DNA from: an uncultured Bacteroidota bacterium
Lineage (GTDB): Bacteria; Bacteroidota; Bacteroidia; Chitinophagales; Chitinophagaceae
DNA: 64,000 nucleotides
Direction: 5' to 3'
Assembly (NCBI GenBank): GCA_903927185.1
Contig: CAIYLW010000085.1
Span: 1 to 64,000, forward strand
Shown here: piece by piece, positions 1 through 10,309 of the stretch
Numbering within the stretch: the first letter of the stretch is position 1
How the letters are laid out: the number at the start of each line of letters is the position of its first letter
Made by a program: the position numbers and the translations under genes
Notes under the pieces: model-generated
Database searches by the model: none
Told to the model about the DNA's origin: nothing
The model's input: only the letters and a program-made list of their open reading frames with translations

Positions 1-246
1 GTCGCCGCTCTCTCCCATCAATACCACACCCACATTGTCTTCTTCTAGGTTTAAAGCAATTGCCTTAACACCATTTTCAAACACAACTAGCTCACCACTA
101 CGTACACCATTGAGGCCGTACACGCGTGCAATACCATCTCCAACTTGTAATACGGTTCCTACTTCTTCCAGATCAGCACTTACATTGAAGTTGCTTAGCT
201 GTTGTCTGAGGATTGCGGATATTTCATCGGGCTTAATGTCAACCAT
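1..246 (-). CDS. atpA: ATP synthase F1 subunit alpha, N-terminal part (cut by window edge)
   Basis: Only the first 82 codons are in the window; the gene runs off the left edge. The product starts [17 protein letters not shown] and continues with the beta-barrel domain typical of F1 alpha ([11 protein letters not shown], then GVVLMGE). Alpha forms the catalytic hexamer with beta and carries the non-catalytic nucleotide sites; the nucleotide-binding domain lies outside the window. The ATG at 246 is the natural family start. It is the last visible gene of a minus-strand atpB-E-F-H-A cluster and follows atpH by 44 nt, so co-transcription is expected. Confidence 0.95.
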   Translation of the reverse strand, partial: MVDIKPDEISAILRQQLSNFNVSADLEEVGTVLQVGDGIARVYGLNGVRSGELVVFENGVKAIALNLEEDNVGVVLMGESGD

Positions 247-290
247 GATTATCTACTTTTAAAAATTATCGTTATTGATTTGTACTATTA

Positions 291-854
291 TTATTTAATC
301 TTCTCTACGAAACTATTTTGTAAGAATTGCTGTTTGATTACTTTCAAATCATTCAGAATACTTGCATCCACTAATTTATTATCAAACTCCAAAACAAAGC
401 CACCAATCAGTTTAGCATCTACACTAGATTCTAATTCAATTGTTGGAAATCCTTGGGCTTTGGTAATTTTAGATTCAATAGCTGCTTTTAATTCAGCAGT
501 TAATTCAGTTGCGGTAGACAGTTTAACTACATGAATTCCTTTCATGCTATTATACTGCTCAACAAATGCAACAGCTATCTCTGGCAAATCTCCTTCGCGG
601 CCTTTTCTAACTAATAAGTTATTGAAAGCAGCAGTTAATTCGCTGATCTTTCCTTTTGTTAATGCAAGTAAAATTGCGTTCTTCTGATCGTTACGAACTA
701 TCGGACTACGCATCAACGTTACAAACTCTTTGCTCAGCTTGCACAGTTCTTGCAGGTATTTCATATCAGCATATACAGCTTCTAATTCATCTTTCTCAAT
801 TGAAAGGTCAATTAAACTTTTTGCGTATCTGCCTGCTAAACGTGGATTGGGCAT
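291..854 (-). CDS. atpH: ATP synthase F1 subunit delta (OSCP)
   Basis: 187 residues, the usual size for delta. The protein starts MPNPRLAGRYAKSLIDLS, matching the family's RYAxAL-type N-terminal helix, and ends with the conserved stretch IGGFVLEFDNKLVDASI that precedes the last helix. Delta is the stalk protein linking the top of the F1 alpha/beta hexamer to the b-subunit stator, on the cytoplasmic face of the inner membrane. Its start lies 1 nt after the atpF stop, implying translational coupling and the balanced stoichiometry expected of stator subunits. Identification is by sequence pattern plus operon position. Confidence 0.95.
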   Translation of the reverse strand: MPNPRLAGRYAKSLIDLSIEKDELEAVYADMKYLQELCKLSKEFVTLMRSPIVRNDQKNAILLALTKGKISELTAAFNNLLVRKGREGDLPEIAVAFVEQYNSMKGIHVVKLSTATELTAELKAAIESKITKAQGFPTIELESSVDAKLIGGFVLEFDNKLVDASILNDLKVIKQQFLQNSFVEKIK

Positions 855-855
855 T

Positions 856-1350
856 TTAATTCAATTTTACTACTTCAGCTAATCCCTTGATATATGCTTC
901 TTGATCAGCTTTATTAGCCAATTCTCTGCGTAATACTTTTTCTGCTACTTCTACTACTAGTGAACCAACTTGGTTTTTCACTTCAGTTAAAGCGGCATTT
1001 TTTTGTTGTTGAATGGCAGACTGGGCATCAGCAACAATACGATCGAATTCAACTCTAGCTTTTTCTTTTGCATCAGACAACATCTTACTAGAAGTTTCTT
1101 TTGCTTCCTTTATCATTACGGCTCTTTCTTCACGAGCCTGAACCATTAAAGCTTCATTCTCATTTTTCAATGCGGCCATTTCTACTTTGATCTTATCAGC
1201 AGAAGCGATTGCATCAGCAATACCTGTTTCCCTTTCTTTCAAAGTAGCAAGGATTGGTACCCAAGCGAATTTTTTCAAAATGAAAAATACGATCAGGAAT
1301 GCGAAGAGCGTCCAAACCAATAATCCCAAACCGGGTGTTAACAATTGCAT
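856..1350 (-). CDS. atpF: ATP synthase F0 subunit b
   Basis: 164 residues. One N-terminal membrane helix (about residues 8-27, rich in Leu, Phe and Ile) is followed by a long charged amphipathic helix with many Ala, Glu, Lys and Gln, the normal architecture of the dimeric peripheral stalk b subunit. It anchors in the inner membrane and reaches up to delta. It sits between atpE and atpH in the canonical F0/F1 order. The 95-nt gap before it, downstream of atpE, contains an 11-bp hairpin (listed separately) that may lower its expression relative to the c subunit. Confidence 0.95.
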   Translation of the reverse strand: MQLLTPGLGLLVWTLFAFLIVFFILKKFAWVPILATLKERETGIADAIASADKIKVEMAALKNENEALMVQAREERAVMIKEAKETSSKMLSDAKEKARVEFDRIVADAQSAIQQQKNAALTEVKNQVGSLVVEVAEKVLRRELANKADQEAYIKGLAEVVKLN

Positions 1351-1390
1351 AAGCTCTATTTGAATAGTTAGATTCTGTTTTCTAAAAGAT

Positions 1391-1425
1391 CACTGCATTC
1401 ATCGCCCTTTGCTTTGAATGCAGTG
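1391..1425 (-). promoter_or_regulatory. Intercistronic hairpin between atpE and atpF
   Basis: Perfect 11-bp inverted repeat, CACTGCATTCA (1391-1401) with TGAATGCAGTG (1415-1425), and a 13-nt loop. On the transcribed minus strand it follows atpE and is followed by only a short T-rich stretch (ATCTTTTAG), so it looks more like an mRNA-stabilising or partially attenuating hairpin than a full terminator. That would fit the need for many c subunits per complex (inference). Confidence 0.6.
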
Positions 1426-1445
1426 AAAAGTTTGTGCTACTTAGC

Positions 1446-1706
<261 letters not shown>

Positions 1707-1720
1707 TTATGAAAAAAAAG

Positions 1721-2821
1721 TTAGTGGTGTGCTTCTTCATGAGCACCTTCTCTAGACTGACCAATAAACACTGCTGTTAAATTAGTAAAGATGAATGCTT
1801 GAATAAACGCAACCAATATTTCAATGAAATAAATAAATACAGTAAAGGCAATAGAAACTGGAGCAAAACCCCATCCTGCTGCTGTGCTCATTGCACCGAA
1901 AATAAAGATCAACATTACAAAACAAGTAATGATGATATGTCCTGCCACCATATTGGCAAAAAGACGGACAATCAATGCAAATGGTTTTGTGAAAATTCCT
2001 AAGAACTCAACAGGTACCAAAATTGGTTTTACAAATCCCGGTACCGGAGGGTTAAAAATATGTGCCCAGAAATGACGATTGGTACTGAATAAAATCACAA
2101 AGAAACTAATCACTCCCAACACAACAGTAAATGCAATATTTCCGGTAACATTCGCAGTTCCTGGAATTAATCCTATTAAATTATTAATCAGAATAAAGAA
2201 AAATACAGTTAATAAATAAGGCATGTACTTTTCATAAGCCGCTCCTAAATTTGGTTTGGCTACGTCGTCTCTTACAAAAGTAATTACAGGCTCAATGGCA
2301 TTTTGAAAACCAGAAGGAGCAGTTCTAGCACCACCTTTTTTATATTTTCCTGCAACGCTAATCATGATAACAGATAATAAGACCAATGCCAAAAGCATTT
2401 GTACCACATTACGTGTTAAACTAAAATCGTATAAGGTAACCCCTTCTTCTACTTTACCACTAGCATCAACTGCAACTATTTTGCCTTCTTCACTTTTATA
2501 TCCATTATAAATAGCGCTTTTTTTTAAATTGCTATAGGAAAATGCAGCAACCCCTCTTTCTTTAGAATATACAATTACAGGTAAAGGAATAGAAACCTCA
2601 TTCTCACCTACCGACATAAAATGAAATTCATGGGCATCCAAAATATGCTCCATAATAAGTTCAGCAGGATCAAAAGAACCTTCTTTTTTCTCCTTTCCAA
2701 TTTGTTCAATTCCAGAAGCCGCTTTTTCAGGCTCATTTTCTGCATGTAACGTAGTTGTAAAAAGCATAAACGATATGCTGAACAACACTACAAATAAATT
2801 TTTTACACTTCTAAAGGCCAT
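1721..2821 (-). CDS. atpB: ATP synthase F0 subunit a, with periplasmic N-terminal extension
   Basis: 366 residues, about 95 longer than the E. coli protein. The extra part is N-terminal: a signal peptide (hydrophobic residues about 10-25, cleavage near LHA-EN), then a soluble segment of roughly 100 residues before the first helix of the conserved channel domain. The channel domain has the essential Arg in ALIVRLFANMVAGH, which forms the proton half-channels with the c ring. Long a-subunit N-termini are usual in Bacteroidota. First gene of the visible atp operon, with a clear -7 box upstream at 2842-2849. Confidence 0.95.
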   Translation of the reverse strand: MAFRSVKNLFVVLFSISFMLFTTTLHAENEPEKAASGIEQIGKEKKEGSFDPAELIMEHILDAHEFHFMSVGENEVSIPLPVIVYSKERGVAAFSYSNLKKSAIYNGYKSEEGKIVAVDASGKVEEGVTLYDFSLTRNVVQMLLALVLLSVIMISVAGKYKKGGARTAPSGFQNAIEPVITFVRDDVAKPNLGAAYEKYMPYLLTVFFFILINNLIGLIPGTANVTGNIAFTVVLGVISFFVILFSTNRHFWAHIFNPPVPGFVKPILVPVEFLGIFTKPFALIVRLFANMVAGHIIITCFVMLIFIFGAMSTAAGWGFAPVSIAFTVFIYFIEILVAFIQAFIFTNLTAVFIGQSREGAHEEAHH

Positions 2822-2841
2822 ACCTGTCTCGAAATTTGGCG

Positions 2842-2849
2842 CAAAGATA
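2842..2849 (-). promoter_or_regulatory. Promoter -7 box for the atp operon
   Basis: On the minus strand the sequence reads TATCTTTG, an exact match to the Bacteroidota -7 consensus TAnnTTTG, 20 nt upstream of the atpB ATG. A clear -33 TTTG at standard spacing is not obvious. Confidence 0.65.
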
Positions 2850-2939
2850 GGGGTAAGGCCTCAAAAATTCGAAGCAAAATAGCAGAAAATATTGCGAGCC
2901 GATTTCTTTTTTGGGTGATTGGTCTTAATCCTCTGTTTT

Positions 2940-4757
2940 CTAGACTGTAATGGGTGTTTTCTTTTCAAATTGCATCTCGTGTAACTTGGCATATAGCCCA
3001 CCTAAGGCCAATAGACTCTCGTGATTGCCCACTTCTTTCAACTCGCCTTTATCCAAAACCAATATTTTATCTGCTTTTCTTATGGTAGACAATCGGTGCG
3101 CAATAATAATAGAAGTTCTGCCCGAAATCAAGGTATCTGTGGCTTTTTCAATCATCAACTCACTTTCTGTATCAATTGAAGAAGTTGCTTCATCTAAGAT
3201 CAAAATAGCGGGATTATATAATAAAGCCCTTATAAAAGACAGGATCTGACGCTGACCAAGGCTCAATGTATTTCCTCTTTCCATCACATGGTAATTATAT
3301 CCATTAGGCAACTGCATAATAAAGTCGTGAACCCCAATCATTTTTGCAGCTTCTATTACCTGCTCAGGCTGAATTTCCGGGTTTCTTAACGTGATATTAT
3401 CTAAAATTGACCCACTAAATAAAAATACATCCTGTAAAACCACTCCAATTCCTTTTCTCAAAGCATTCAAATCATAGCTATTGATATTTACTCCATCAAC
3501 CAAAATAGATCCTTTCTGTATATGGTATAATTTATTCAATAAACTGATGATACTGGTCTTTCCGCTACCTGTATGTCCTACCAATGCCACTGTTTCTCCA
3601 GCTTTTACGGTAAAACTGATATCCTTCAAAACATAATTTTCATCTGAATAGGCAAACCAAACATGATCAAATTCGATAGCGCCTTGCATCATTTCGGGTT
3701 TATAATCATTTGAAGTGGGGGCTGGTGAAAAGTCTGGATTATCTAACACAACAAAAACTCTCTCTGCAGCAATCATTCCCATTTGCAAAACATTGAACTT
3801 ATCTGCGATTACCCTGAGTGGCCTGAAAATCTGATTGAGATATAATATAAAAGCCACTAATAATCCTGCATCTAAAGTCTTCCCTGCAATCCACCACACA
3901 AGAAGGCCTGTGCTTAAAGCCAGAACCACTTCTACTACCGGAAAAAAAACTGAGTAAGCAAATATGGCATTTATGTTGGCATTGCGATGCTCAGTGTTAA
4001 TCTTCTTAAACTTATCAAACTCGCGATCCTCGGCCGAAAATGCTTGTACAACCTGCATGCCAGTGATATGCTCCTGTACAAATGCATTTAATGCCGCCAC
4101 CGCATTCCGTACACGTATAAAACTCTTATTAACGCTTTCCTTAAAATAATAAGTAGCTACAATCATAATAGGAAATGGCACTAAACTGATAAGTGTTAAA
4201 CGCCAATCCATCCAAAACATGGTTCCCAATGTAATAATGATGGTTAACAAATCTGCAATAATAGGAATCAATCCATCCGAAAAAATATCATTAATACTCT
4301 CAATATCATTGATAGTTCTAGTGGTAAGAGTACCAATAGGCGTTTTATCAAATTGTGAAAGATTTAATCCCAATACTTTTTCGAAAACGGCAATTCTCAT
4401 GTCCCGAACTACACTCTGCCCCATCCAAGAAGTAATAAAACTAAAAACAAAGCGCACGCTGGTTTCTATAAAAAGAAATATTACCTGAAAAATAGTTACT
4501 GCAATGATGAACTTAGTTGCATCTGTAAGATCTGTATTAAACAAAACGGCTTTAAGCCATGCAGGTACATGTACTGATTTACCAGAAGCACTGTCAATGG
4601 TTAGCTGAATCAGATAGGGCCTGATAGGAGCAAATACGGCCATAATGATAGCCAGCAAAATGCTTCCATAAAATTTGGTGCTATATGGTTTTACAAATTG
4701 AAAAATTCTGCGAAACAGAGAAAATTCAAATATTTTTTTGGTCTTTGTTTTTTGCAT
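2940..4757 (-). CDS. ABC exporter, permease-ATPase half transporter (MsbA/multidrug type)
   Basis: 605 residues from the ATG at 4757. An N-terminal six-helix exporter domain (about residues 20-320) is followed by an ATPase domain with Walker A GHTGSGKTS, signature LSLGQRQ, Walker B ILILDEATSS and H-loop IIAHRLST. Such half transporters work as dimers in the inner membrane, flipping lipids or expelling hydrophobic compounds; the substrate cannot be told. An in-frame extension to 4904 exists, but it would overlap the divergent rel gene and cross the -7 box at 4766-4773, so the shorter start is preferred. A second exporter of this type lies at 31837. Confidence 0.9.
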   Translation of the reverse strand: MQKTKTKKIFEFSLFRRIFQFVKPYSTKFYGSILLAIIMAVFAPIRPYLIQLTIDSASGKSVHVPAWLKAVLFNTDLTDATKFIIAVTIFQVIFLFIETSVRFVFSFITSWMGQSVVRDMRIAVFEKVLGLNLSQFDKTPIGTLTTRTINDIESINDIFSDGLIPIIADLLTIIITLGTMFWMDWRLTLISLVPFPIMIVATYYFKESVNKSFIRVRNAVAALNAFVQEHITGMQVVQAFSAEDREFDKFKKINTEHRNANINAIFAYSVFFPVVEVVLALSTGLLVWWIAGKTLDAGLLVAFILYLNQIFRPLRVIADKFNVLQMGMIAAERVFVVLDNPDFSPAPTSNDYKPEMMQGAIEFDHVWFAYSDENYVLKDISFTVKAGETVALVGHTGSGKTSIISLLNKLYHIQKGSILVDGVNINSYDLNALRKGIGVVLQDVFLFSGSILDNITLRNPEIQPEQVIEAAKMIGVHDFIMQLPNGYNYHVMERGNTLSLGQRQILSFIRALLYNPAILILDEATSSIDTESELMIEKATDTLISGRTSIIIAHRLSTIRKADKILVLDKGELKEVGNHESLLALGGLYAKLHEMQFEKKTPITV

Positions 4758-4765
4758 GGTCTGTA

Positions 4766-4773
4766 CAAATGTA
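4766..4773 (-). promoter_or_regulatory. Promoter -7 box for the ABC exporter
   Basis: Minus strand reads TACATTTG, an exact TAnnTTTG match. Only 8 nt separate it from the ATG at 4757, so the transcript would have a leader of very few bases. It supports the 4757 start over the longer reading frame. Confidence 0.5.
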
Positions 4774-4880
4774 ACAACTAAGCATACAATGAGTTCACCA
4801 CTCTTAAAAATTGATAACCAGTTTTTTTTGAAAACTAGCATCCCCGACAAATAATCCTTATTGCGTATATTCGCTATTCG

Positions 4881-7145
4881 ATGGAACAAGCAGTAGACAA
4901 CCAATCTTCAGAAGCAGCGCTTCCAAAATATAACCTCACAGTTGATCAGGAGAAGAACGAAATTCTCCGGCATTATCGCGCTTTGTTGCGAAGCCTTCGC
5001 CCGAAACTTAAAAGAGGTGATAAAGAATTAGTGCGTCATGCTTTTGAAATGTCTGTTGAGGCACATAAAACCATGCGCAGAAAAAGTGGTGAACCATATA
5101 TTATTCACCCTCTTGCAGTTGCGATGATTTGTGTGGAAGAAATCGGACTTGGTGTTCGAAGTACCATTTGTGCATTGTTACACGATACGGTAGAAGATAC
5201 TGATATATCACTCGAGGATGTGGAACATGAGTTTGGCACAGAAATTATGCGGATTGTAGATGGACTTACCAAGATCTCAAATGTTATTGATACCAATACG
5301 AGTCAGCAAGCAGAAAATTTTAAAAAAATTCTTTTAACACTTACTGATGATCCTCGTGTGATTCTTATAAAACTTGCTGATCGTTTGCATAATATGCGCA
5401 CACTCGATCATATGAAGCGAGAGAAGCAATTGAAGATCGCATCAGAAACTGTTTGGGTATATGCACCACTTGCACACCGCATGGGATTGTATAATATTAA
5501 AACTGAACTTGAAGATCTATCCATGAAATACATGGAGCCAGAAGCCTATCGAGATATTGCAAAAAAATTATCCGAAACAAAACGTGAGCGAAGTAGGTAC
5601 ATCAATGAATTTATTCGTCCATTAAAAGAAAAATTAGAAGCAGCAAATTTTGATTTTGAAATCTATGGTCGCCCAAAAAGTATCCATAGTATCTGGAATA
5701 AAATAAAAAAGAAGTCTGTAGAATTTGAAGAAGTTTATGACCTCTTTGCCATCAGAGTTATTTTAAATTCTCCAACAGAAAAAGAAAAAGAAGATTGCTG
5801 GAAAGTATATTCTTTAATTACTGACGAATACAATCCTTCTCCAGAACGTTTGCGTGATTGGTTAAGCAACCCAAAAAGTAACGGATACGAAGCATTACAT
5901 ACTACTGTGATGGGACCACAAGGTAAATGGGTGGAGGTACAGATAAGAACCAAACGTATGAATGAAATAGCTGAGAAGGGTTTAGCTGCTCACTATAAAT
6001 ACAAAGAAGGTGGTGGTGATGAAGATCGTTTTGATAAATGGTTTGGACAAATCAGGGAAGTATTAAGTACTCCCGATACTGATACAGTAGATTTTTTACA
6101 AGATTTTAAAACATCTTTTCTTGCAGAAGAAATTTATGTATACACTCCAAAAGGGGATGTGAAAATGTTACCAGTTGGAAGTACCGCACTCGATTTTGCA
6201 TTCTCCATCCACTCTGCAATTGGCACAAAATGTATTGGTGCAAAAGTGCATCATAAATTGGTGCCCATCAGTCATAAATTAAGAAGTGGTGACCAGATAG
6301 AAATTATAACAAGTGGGAAACAAAAACCATCTGAGGATTGGTTAAACATTGTTGTTACCGCTAAAGCAAAAAGCAAAATTAAAGATGCACTTCGCGAAGA
6401 AAAACGCAAAATTGCAGAAGATGGAAAATATACACTACAAAGAAAGTTAGAAGGTTTTGGTGCTGTAGTTAATCAGCATAATATTGATGAGCTGGTTCAT
6501 TTTTATAAAGTTCCTTCGCAATTAGATCTGCTCTATAAAATTGCAACTAAATCTATCGACCTGCGTGAATTAAAAGATTTTAATTTAATAGGCGATCGTA
6601 TAGAGCATCCCAGGCCAAAACCTATTATCCAGGAATTGAATGTTGATCAGAATCATGCAAAACATTTTTCAAAAAAAGATTCTGAGTTAATTATTTTCGG
6701 AGAAAGTAGCGATAAAATTGTTTATAATCTTGCAAAATGTTGTAACCCCATTCCAGGTGATGACGTATTTGGTTTTGTGAGTACAGGAAAAGGATTGATT
6801 ATTCATCGAACAACTTGTCCGAATGCCACACAGTTAATGGCCAATTATTCGCACAGGGTAGTAAAAACTAAATGGGCCAAGAATAAAGAAATATCCTTTC
6901 TTACAGGATTGAAAATTATAGGGATGGACGATGTTGGTGTTATTAATAAAATCACCAATATCATTAGTGGTGATATGCGCGTAAATATTGCTGCTTTAAC
7001 AATTGAATCTTCAGAAGGAATTTTTAGAGGTACCATTAAAGTATTTGTGCACGATAAAGAAGAACTGGAGGAATTGGTAGATCGATTAAAACAATTGAAA
7101 GGAATACAAACAGTTGATCGTTTTGATACCGAATCTCTATCCTAA
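4881..7145 (+). CDS. Bifunctional (p)ppGpp synthetase/hydrolase (RelA/SpoT family)
   Basis: 754 residues with the full long-RSH layout. The N-terminal HD hydrolase domain has YIIHPLAVA and the intact LLHDTVEDT motif. The synthetase domain has GRPKSIHSIWNK and YDLFAIRV. Then come a TGS domain (IYVYTPKGDVKMLPVGSTAL), a helical/zinc-finger region with CCNPIPGD and a C-terminal ACT domain (about residues 675-750). The intact HD motif points to both making and degrading the stringent-response alarmone, as expected when a genome has one long RSH. It is divergent from the ABC exporter and 103 nt upstream of purA, itself a target pathway of (p)ppGpp. Confidence 0.95.
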   Translation: MEQAVDNQSSEAALPKYNLTVDQEKNEILRHYRALLRSLRPKLKRGDKELVRHAFEMSVEAHKTMRRKSGEPYIIHPLAVAMICVEEIGLGVRSTICALLHDTVEDTDISLEDVEHEFGTEIMRIVDGLTKISNVIDTNTSQQAENFKKILLTLTDDPRVILIKLADRLHNMRTLDHMKREKQLKIASETVWVYAPLAHRMGLYNIKTELEDLSMKYMEPEAYRDIAKKLSETKRERSRYINEFIRPLKEKLEAANFDFEIYGRPKSIHSIWNKIKKKSVEFEEVYDLFAIRVILNSPTEKEKEDCWKVYSLITDEYNPSPERLRDWLSNPKSNGYEALHTTVMGPQGKWVEVQIRTKRMNEIAEKGLAAHYKYKEGGGDEDRFDKWFGQIREVLSTPDTDTVDFLQDFKTSFLAEEIYVYTPKGDVKMLPVGSTALDFAFSIHSAIGTKCIGAKVHHKLVPISHKLRSGDQIEIITSGKQKPSEDWLNIVVTAKAKSKIKDALREEKRKIAEDGKYTLQRKLEGFGAVVNQHNIDELVHFYKVPSQLDLLYKIATKSIDLRELKDFNLIGDRIEHPRPKPIIQELNVDQNHAKHFSKKDSELIIFGESSDKIVYNLAKCCNPIPGDDVFGFVSTGKGLIIHRTTCPNATQLMANYSHRVVKTKWAKNKEISFLTGLKIIGMDDVGVINKITNIISGDMRVNIAALTIESSEGIFRGTIKVFVHDKEELEELVDRLKQLKGIQTVDRFDTESLS

Positions 7146-7185
7146 TAAGGATTTGCACATTTTATTTAAAATTGATGGTAATTAA

Positions 7186-8511
<1,326 letters not shown>

Positions 8512-8543
8512 GAAATTTTAATTTTTTAGTAGAAAAGAAAAAA

Positions 8544-8578
8544 TATTTTTGGTTAATACAATTTTGCGTTTAAATTTA
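8544..8578 (+). promoter_or_regulatory. Probable promoter of the acidic protein gene
   Basis: Two readings are possible. TATTTTTG at 8544-8551 is an exact -7 box. Alternatively its TTTG serves as the -33 element, with TAAATTTA at 8571-8578 as an imperfect -7 box at 19-nt spacing. Both lie upstream of the ATG at 8600. Confidence 0.45.
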
Positions 8579-8599
8579 GCGCAATAATCTTATTAGAAT

Positions 8600-9058
8600 A
8601 TGGCAGCGAAATCTGATAAGGATAGCAAATCCTCTACTCCAAAGACACCACCGGCAAAAAATGCCGATGCAAAACCATCTCCAAAAAGTAAAAAACAATT
8701 GGATGATGATGACGATTTAGATGACGACGATGATGATGCATTGGACGTCAAACCCAGCAAGAAAGGGACTAAGGCTTCGTCGAAAAAATCAAAAGATGAC
8801 GACGACGACGAAGAAGATGAGGCAGAAATAGAAGATGATTGGGAAAAACCCGAAGAAGGTGATGATTGGGACCCCGACTTCGACGAGTTTGATATTCCAA
8901 AAAGTAAGGGAAAAAAATCCCCTTCTGGAGGAACAGGTGGTGCTTCAAAGAAAAAAGCAGATGAAGAAGACGACTTTAAATTAGATGAAGACTTCAAAGA
9001 ATTTGATTTGTTCAACGACAAGGATACTGGTTTTGACGACGACGACGACGATTTCTAG
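8600..9058 (+). CDS. Asp-rich, probably disordered small protein of unknown function
   Basis: 152 residues with no recognisable domain. By my count about 43 are Asp and 13 Glu. The N-terminal third is Lys/Ser/Pro/Ala-rich; then come Asp runs of 5-6 (residues about 36-46), a Lys/Ser patch, a second acidic block, a second Lys patch (about 102-116) and a C-terminus ending in six Asp plus Phe. Trp and Phe scattered through the acidic blocks resemble short binding motifs. The alternation of basic and acidic blocks suggests an unstructured chaperone, charge-buffer or nucleoid-associated role, but that is inference. It has its own promoter signals and a strong terminator. A Ser-rich minus-strand reading frame across it is only a shadow of the GAC/GAT codons. 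Confidence 0.75.
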   Translation: MAAKSDKDSKSSTPKTPPAKNADAKPSPKSKKQLDDDDDLDDDDDDALDVKPSKKGTKASSKKSKDDDDDEEDEAEIEDDWEKPEEGDDWDPDFDEFDIPKSKGKKSPSGGTGGASKKKADEEDDFKLDEDFKEFDLFNDKDTGFDDDDDDF

Positions 9059-9071
9059 ACGATATACTATT

Positions 9072-9119
9072 AAAAAAAATGTTGAATGGTTGTAATCATA
9101 ATCATTCAACATTTTTTTT
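9072..9119. terminator. Bidirectional terminator
   Basis: Perfect 17-bp stem (9072-9088 with 9103-9119), flanked by A8 on the left arm and T8 on the right arm, with a 14-nt loop. It lies between the convergent acidic-protein and lytic transglycosylase genes, so it can end transcription from both sides. Confidence 0.9.
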
Positions 9120-9142
9120 GTCTTACCCGAAAAAATTTTGAT

Positions 9143-10207
9143 TTATTTTCTAGCTGCTGTTCCCTCAATTAAGATACGGAATGATTCCATAAGAATCTGA
9201 TTTTTCTTCGATTCGAAAATGGAAAGTTTATCTTTTTCTAAACGCATATTATAGGGTTTACCCTCAGAAAGGGTTTTATCAAAACCGGGATTCCATTTAT
9301 TGAATAGCCCTATCTCCATTGCAATACTATTAGTTAATACCATTGAATTATATCTGCCGCTAATATTTAAAGTAGCTGTATTTTCAGTTTCTTCATTTGA
9401 TAAAGCAACCTGCTGATTATTGCTAATTTGTGCTGCCTTAACTTTTACCGTTTCGTCTGCCGTGAGTGTGGTCCATCCCCCAGAACCTTCAAATAAATAA
9501 TGCGTAGCTATAAATTTTTTGACATGTGTTCTTGTTTCTTCCTTCAAATAATATTGCAACACCCAAAAATCTCTACTTCCCGATTTTCTAATACATTGCC
9601 TTACCCTTCCTGCTCCTCCATTATAAGCTGCAACAACTAATAGCCAATCACCGAATTCGGCGTATAATTCCTTCATTAGTTTTGCTGCTACATGCGTGCT
9701 TTTATAAAAGTCCATACGCTCATCATTCACCCCTACACGCAACCCAAAACGTTTAGCTTCATAATCCATTAACTGCCATGGGCCCACTGCTCCTGCCCAT
9801 GAAACCAGCCCGGGTTGCAAATGGCTTTCAATCACACTCAAGTATTTCATTTCTTTAGGGATCCCATACATCGCCAAGATATTATCATACAAATCGAAAT
9901 AGGGTTTTCCCCATGTTTTCATCCTATCTAATTCTTTTCCTTGTTTATGGATATACTCTTGTACAAATGAAACAGCCTGAGGATTTAACTGATTAATATA
10001 TGGCTTTGAGGCATCAAATTTATTAGCCACAAACAAACTTTGAAACCCATATTTATCGTGAGTGGTATCTACTAATGGCTTCTCTTTATATGCTGGGTCG
10101 GCTACAAAAGACATGCTGCCTACTACCCCTGCAATTACTGCAAATACACCCAAAATGAAATGGGAGATAGAAAGCCTTGTTTGAATAGATATGCCGTACC
10201 ACTTCAT
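9143..10207 (-). CDS. Membrane-bound lytic murein transglycosylase (SLT domain)
   Basis: 354 residues. A hydrophobic N-terminal segment (about residues 15-36) acts as signal or anchor. The lysozyme-like SLT domain is at roughly residues 100-245: the catalytic Glu is in SVIESHLQPG, followed by GAVGPWQLMD and AAYNGGAGRV, the three standard family blocks. It cleaves peptidoglycan glycan strands to 1,6-anhydro ends in the periplasm. The tail of about 100 residues has no recognised LysM repeat, unlike MltD. A -7 box lies at 10232-10239 and the gene ends at the shared terminator. Confidence 0.88.
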   Translation of the reverse strand: MKWYGISIQTRLSISHFILGVFAVIAGVVGSMSFVADPAYKEKPLVDTTHDKYGFQSLFVANKFDASKPYINQLNPQAVSFVQEYIHKQGKELDRMKTWGKPYFDLYDNILAMYGIPKEMKYLSVIESHLQPGLVSWAGAVGPWQLMDYEAKRFGLRVGVNDERMDFYKSTHVAAKLMKELYAEFGDWLLVVAAYNGGAGRVRQCIRKSGSRDFWVLQYYLKEETRTHVKKFIATHYLFEGSGGWTTLTADETVKVKAAQISNNQQVALSNEETENTATLNISGRYNSMVLTNSIAMEIGLFNKWNPGFDKTLSEGKPYNMRLEKDKLSIFESKKNQILMESFRILIEGTAARK

Positions 10208-10231
10208 GATTTCTAATAATTGCAGAGTCTA

Positions 10232-10239
10232 CAAAATTA
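10232..10239 (-). promoter_or_regulatory. Promoter -7 box for the lytic transglycosylase
   Basis: Minus strand reads TAATTTTG (TAnnTTTG), 24 nt upstream of the ATG at 10207. Confidence 0.55.
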
Positions 10240-10309
10240 GTATGAAATCACTTAAGGCGATGTGAAAGGAGGTCTTAAGGAAGCTAAAATAAATGTAACC
10301 AACTGATTA

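Noticed and set aside
202..534. A plus-strand frame over atpA/atpH
   Set aside because: It is antisense to two well-identified ATP synthase genes and has no family features.
4758..4904. Longer N-terminus of the ABC exporter
   Set aside because: It would overlap the divergent rel start, contains Cys and Trp-rich atypical sequence, and crosses a -7 box at 4766-4773.
8593..9021. A 142-codon Ser-rich reading frame on the minus strand
   Set aside because: It is the antisense of the Asp-rich gene: GAC/GAT runs read as GTC/ATC or TCG/TCA on the other strand. The plus-strand frame has a start, promoter signals and terminator.
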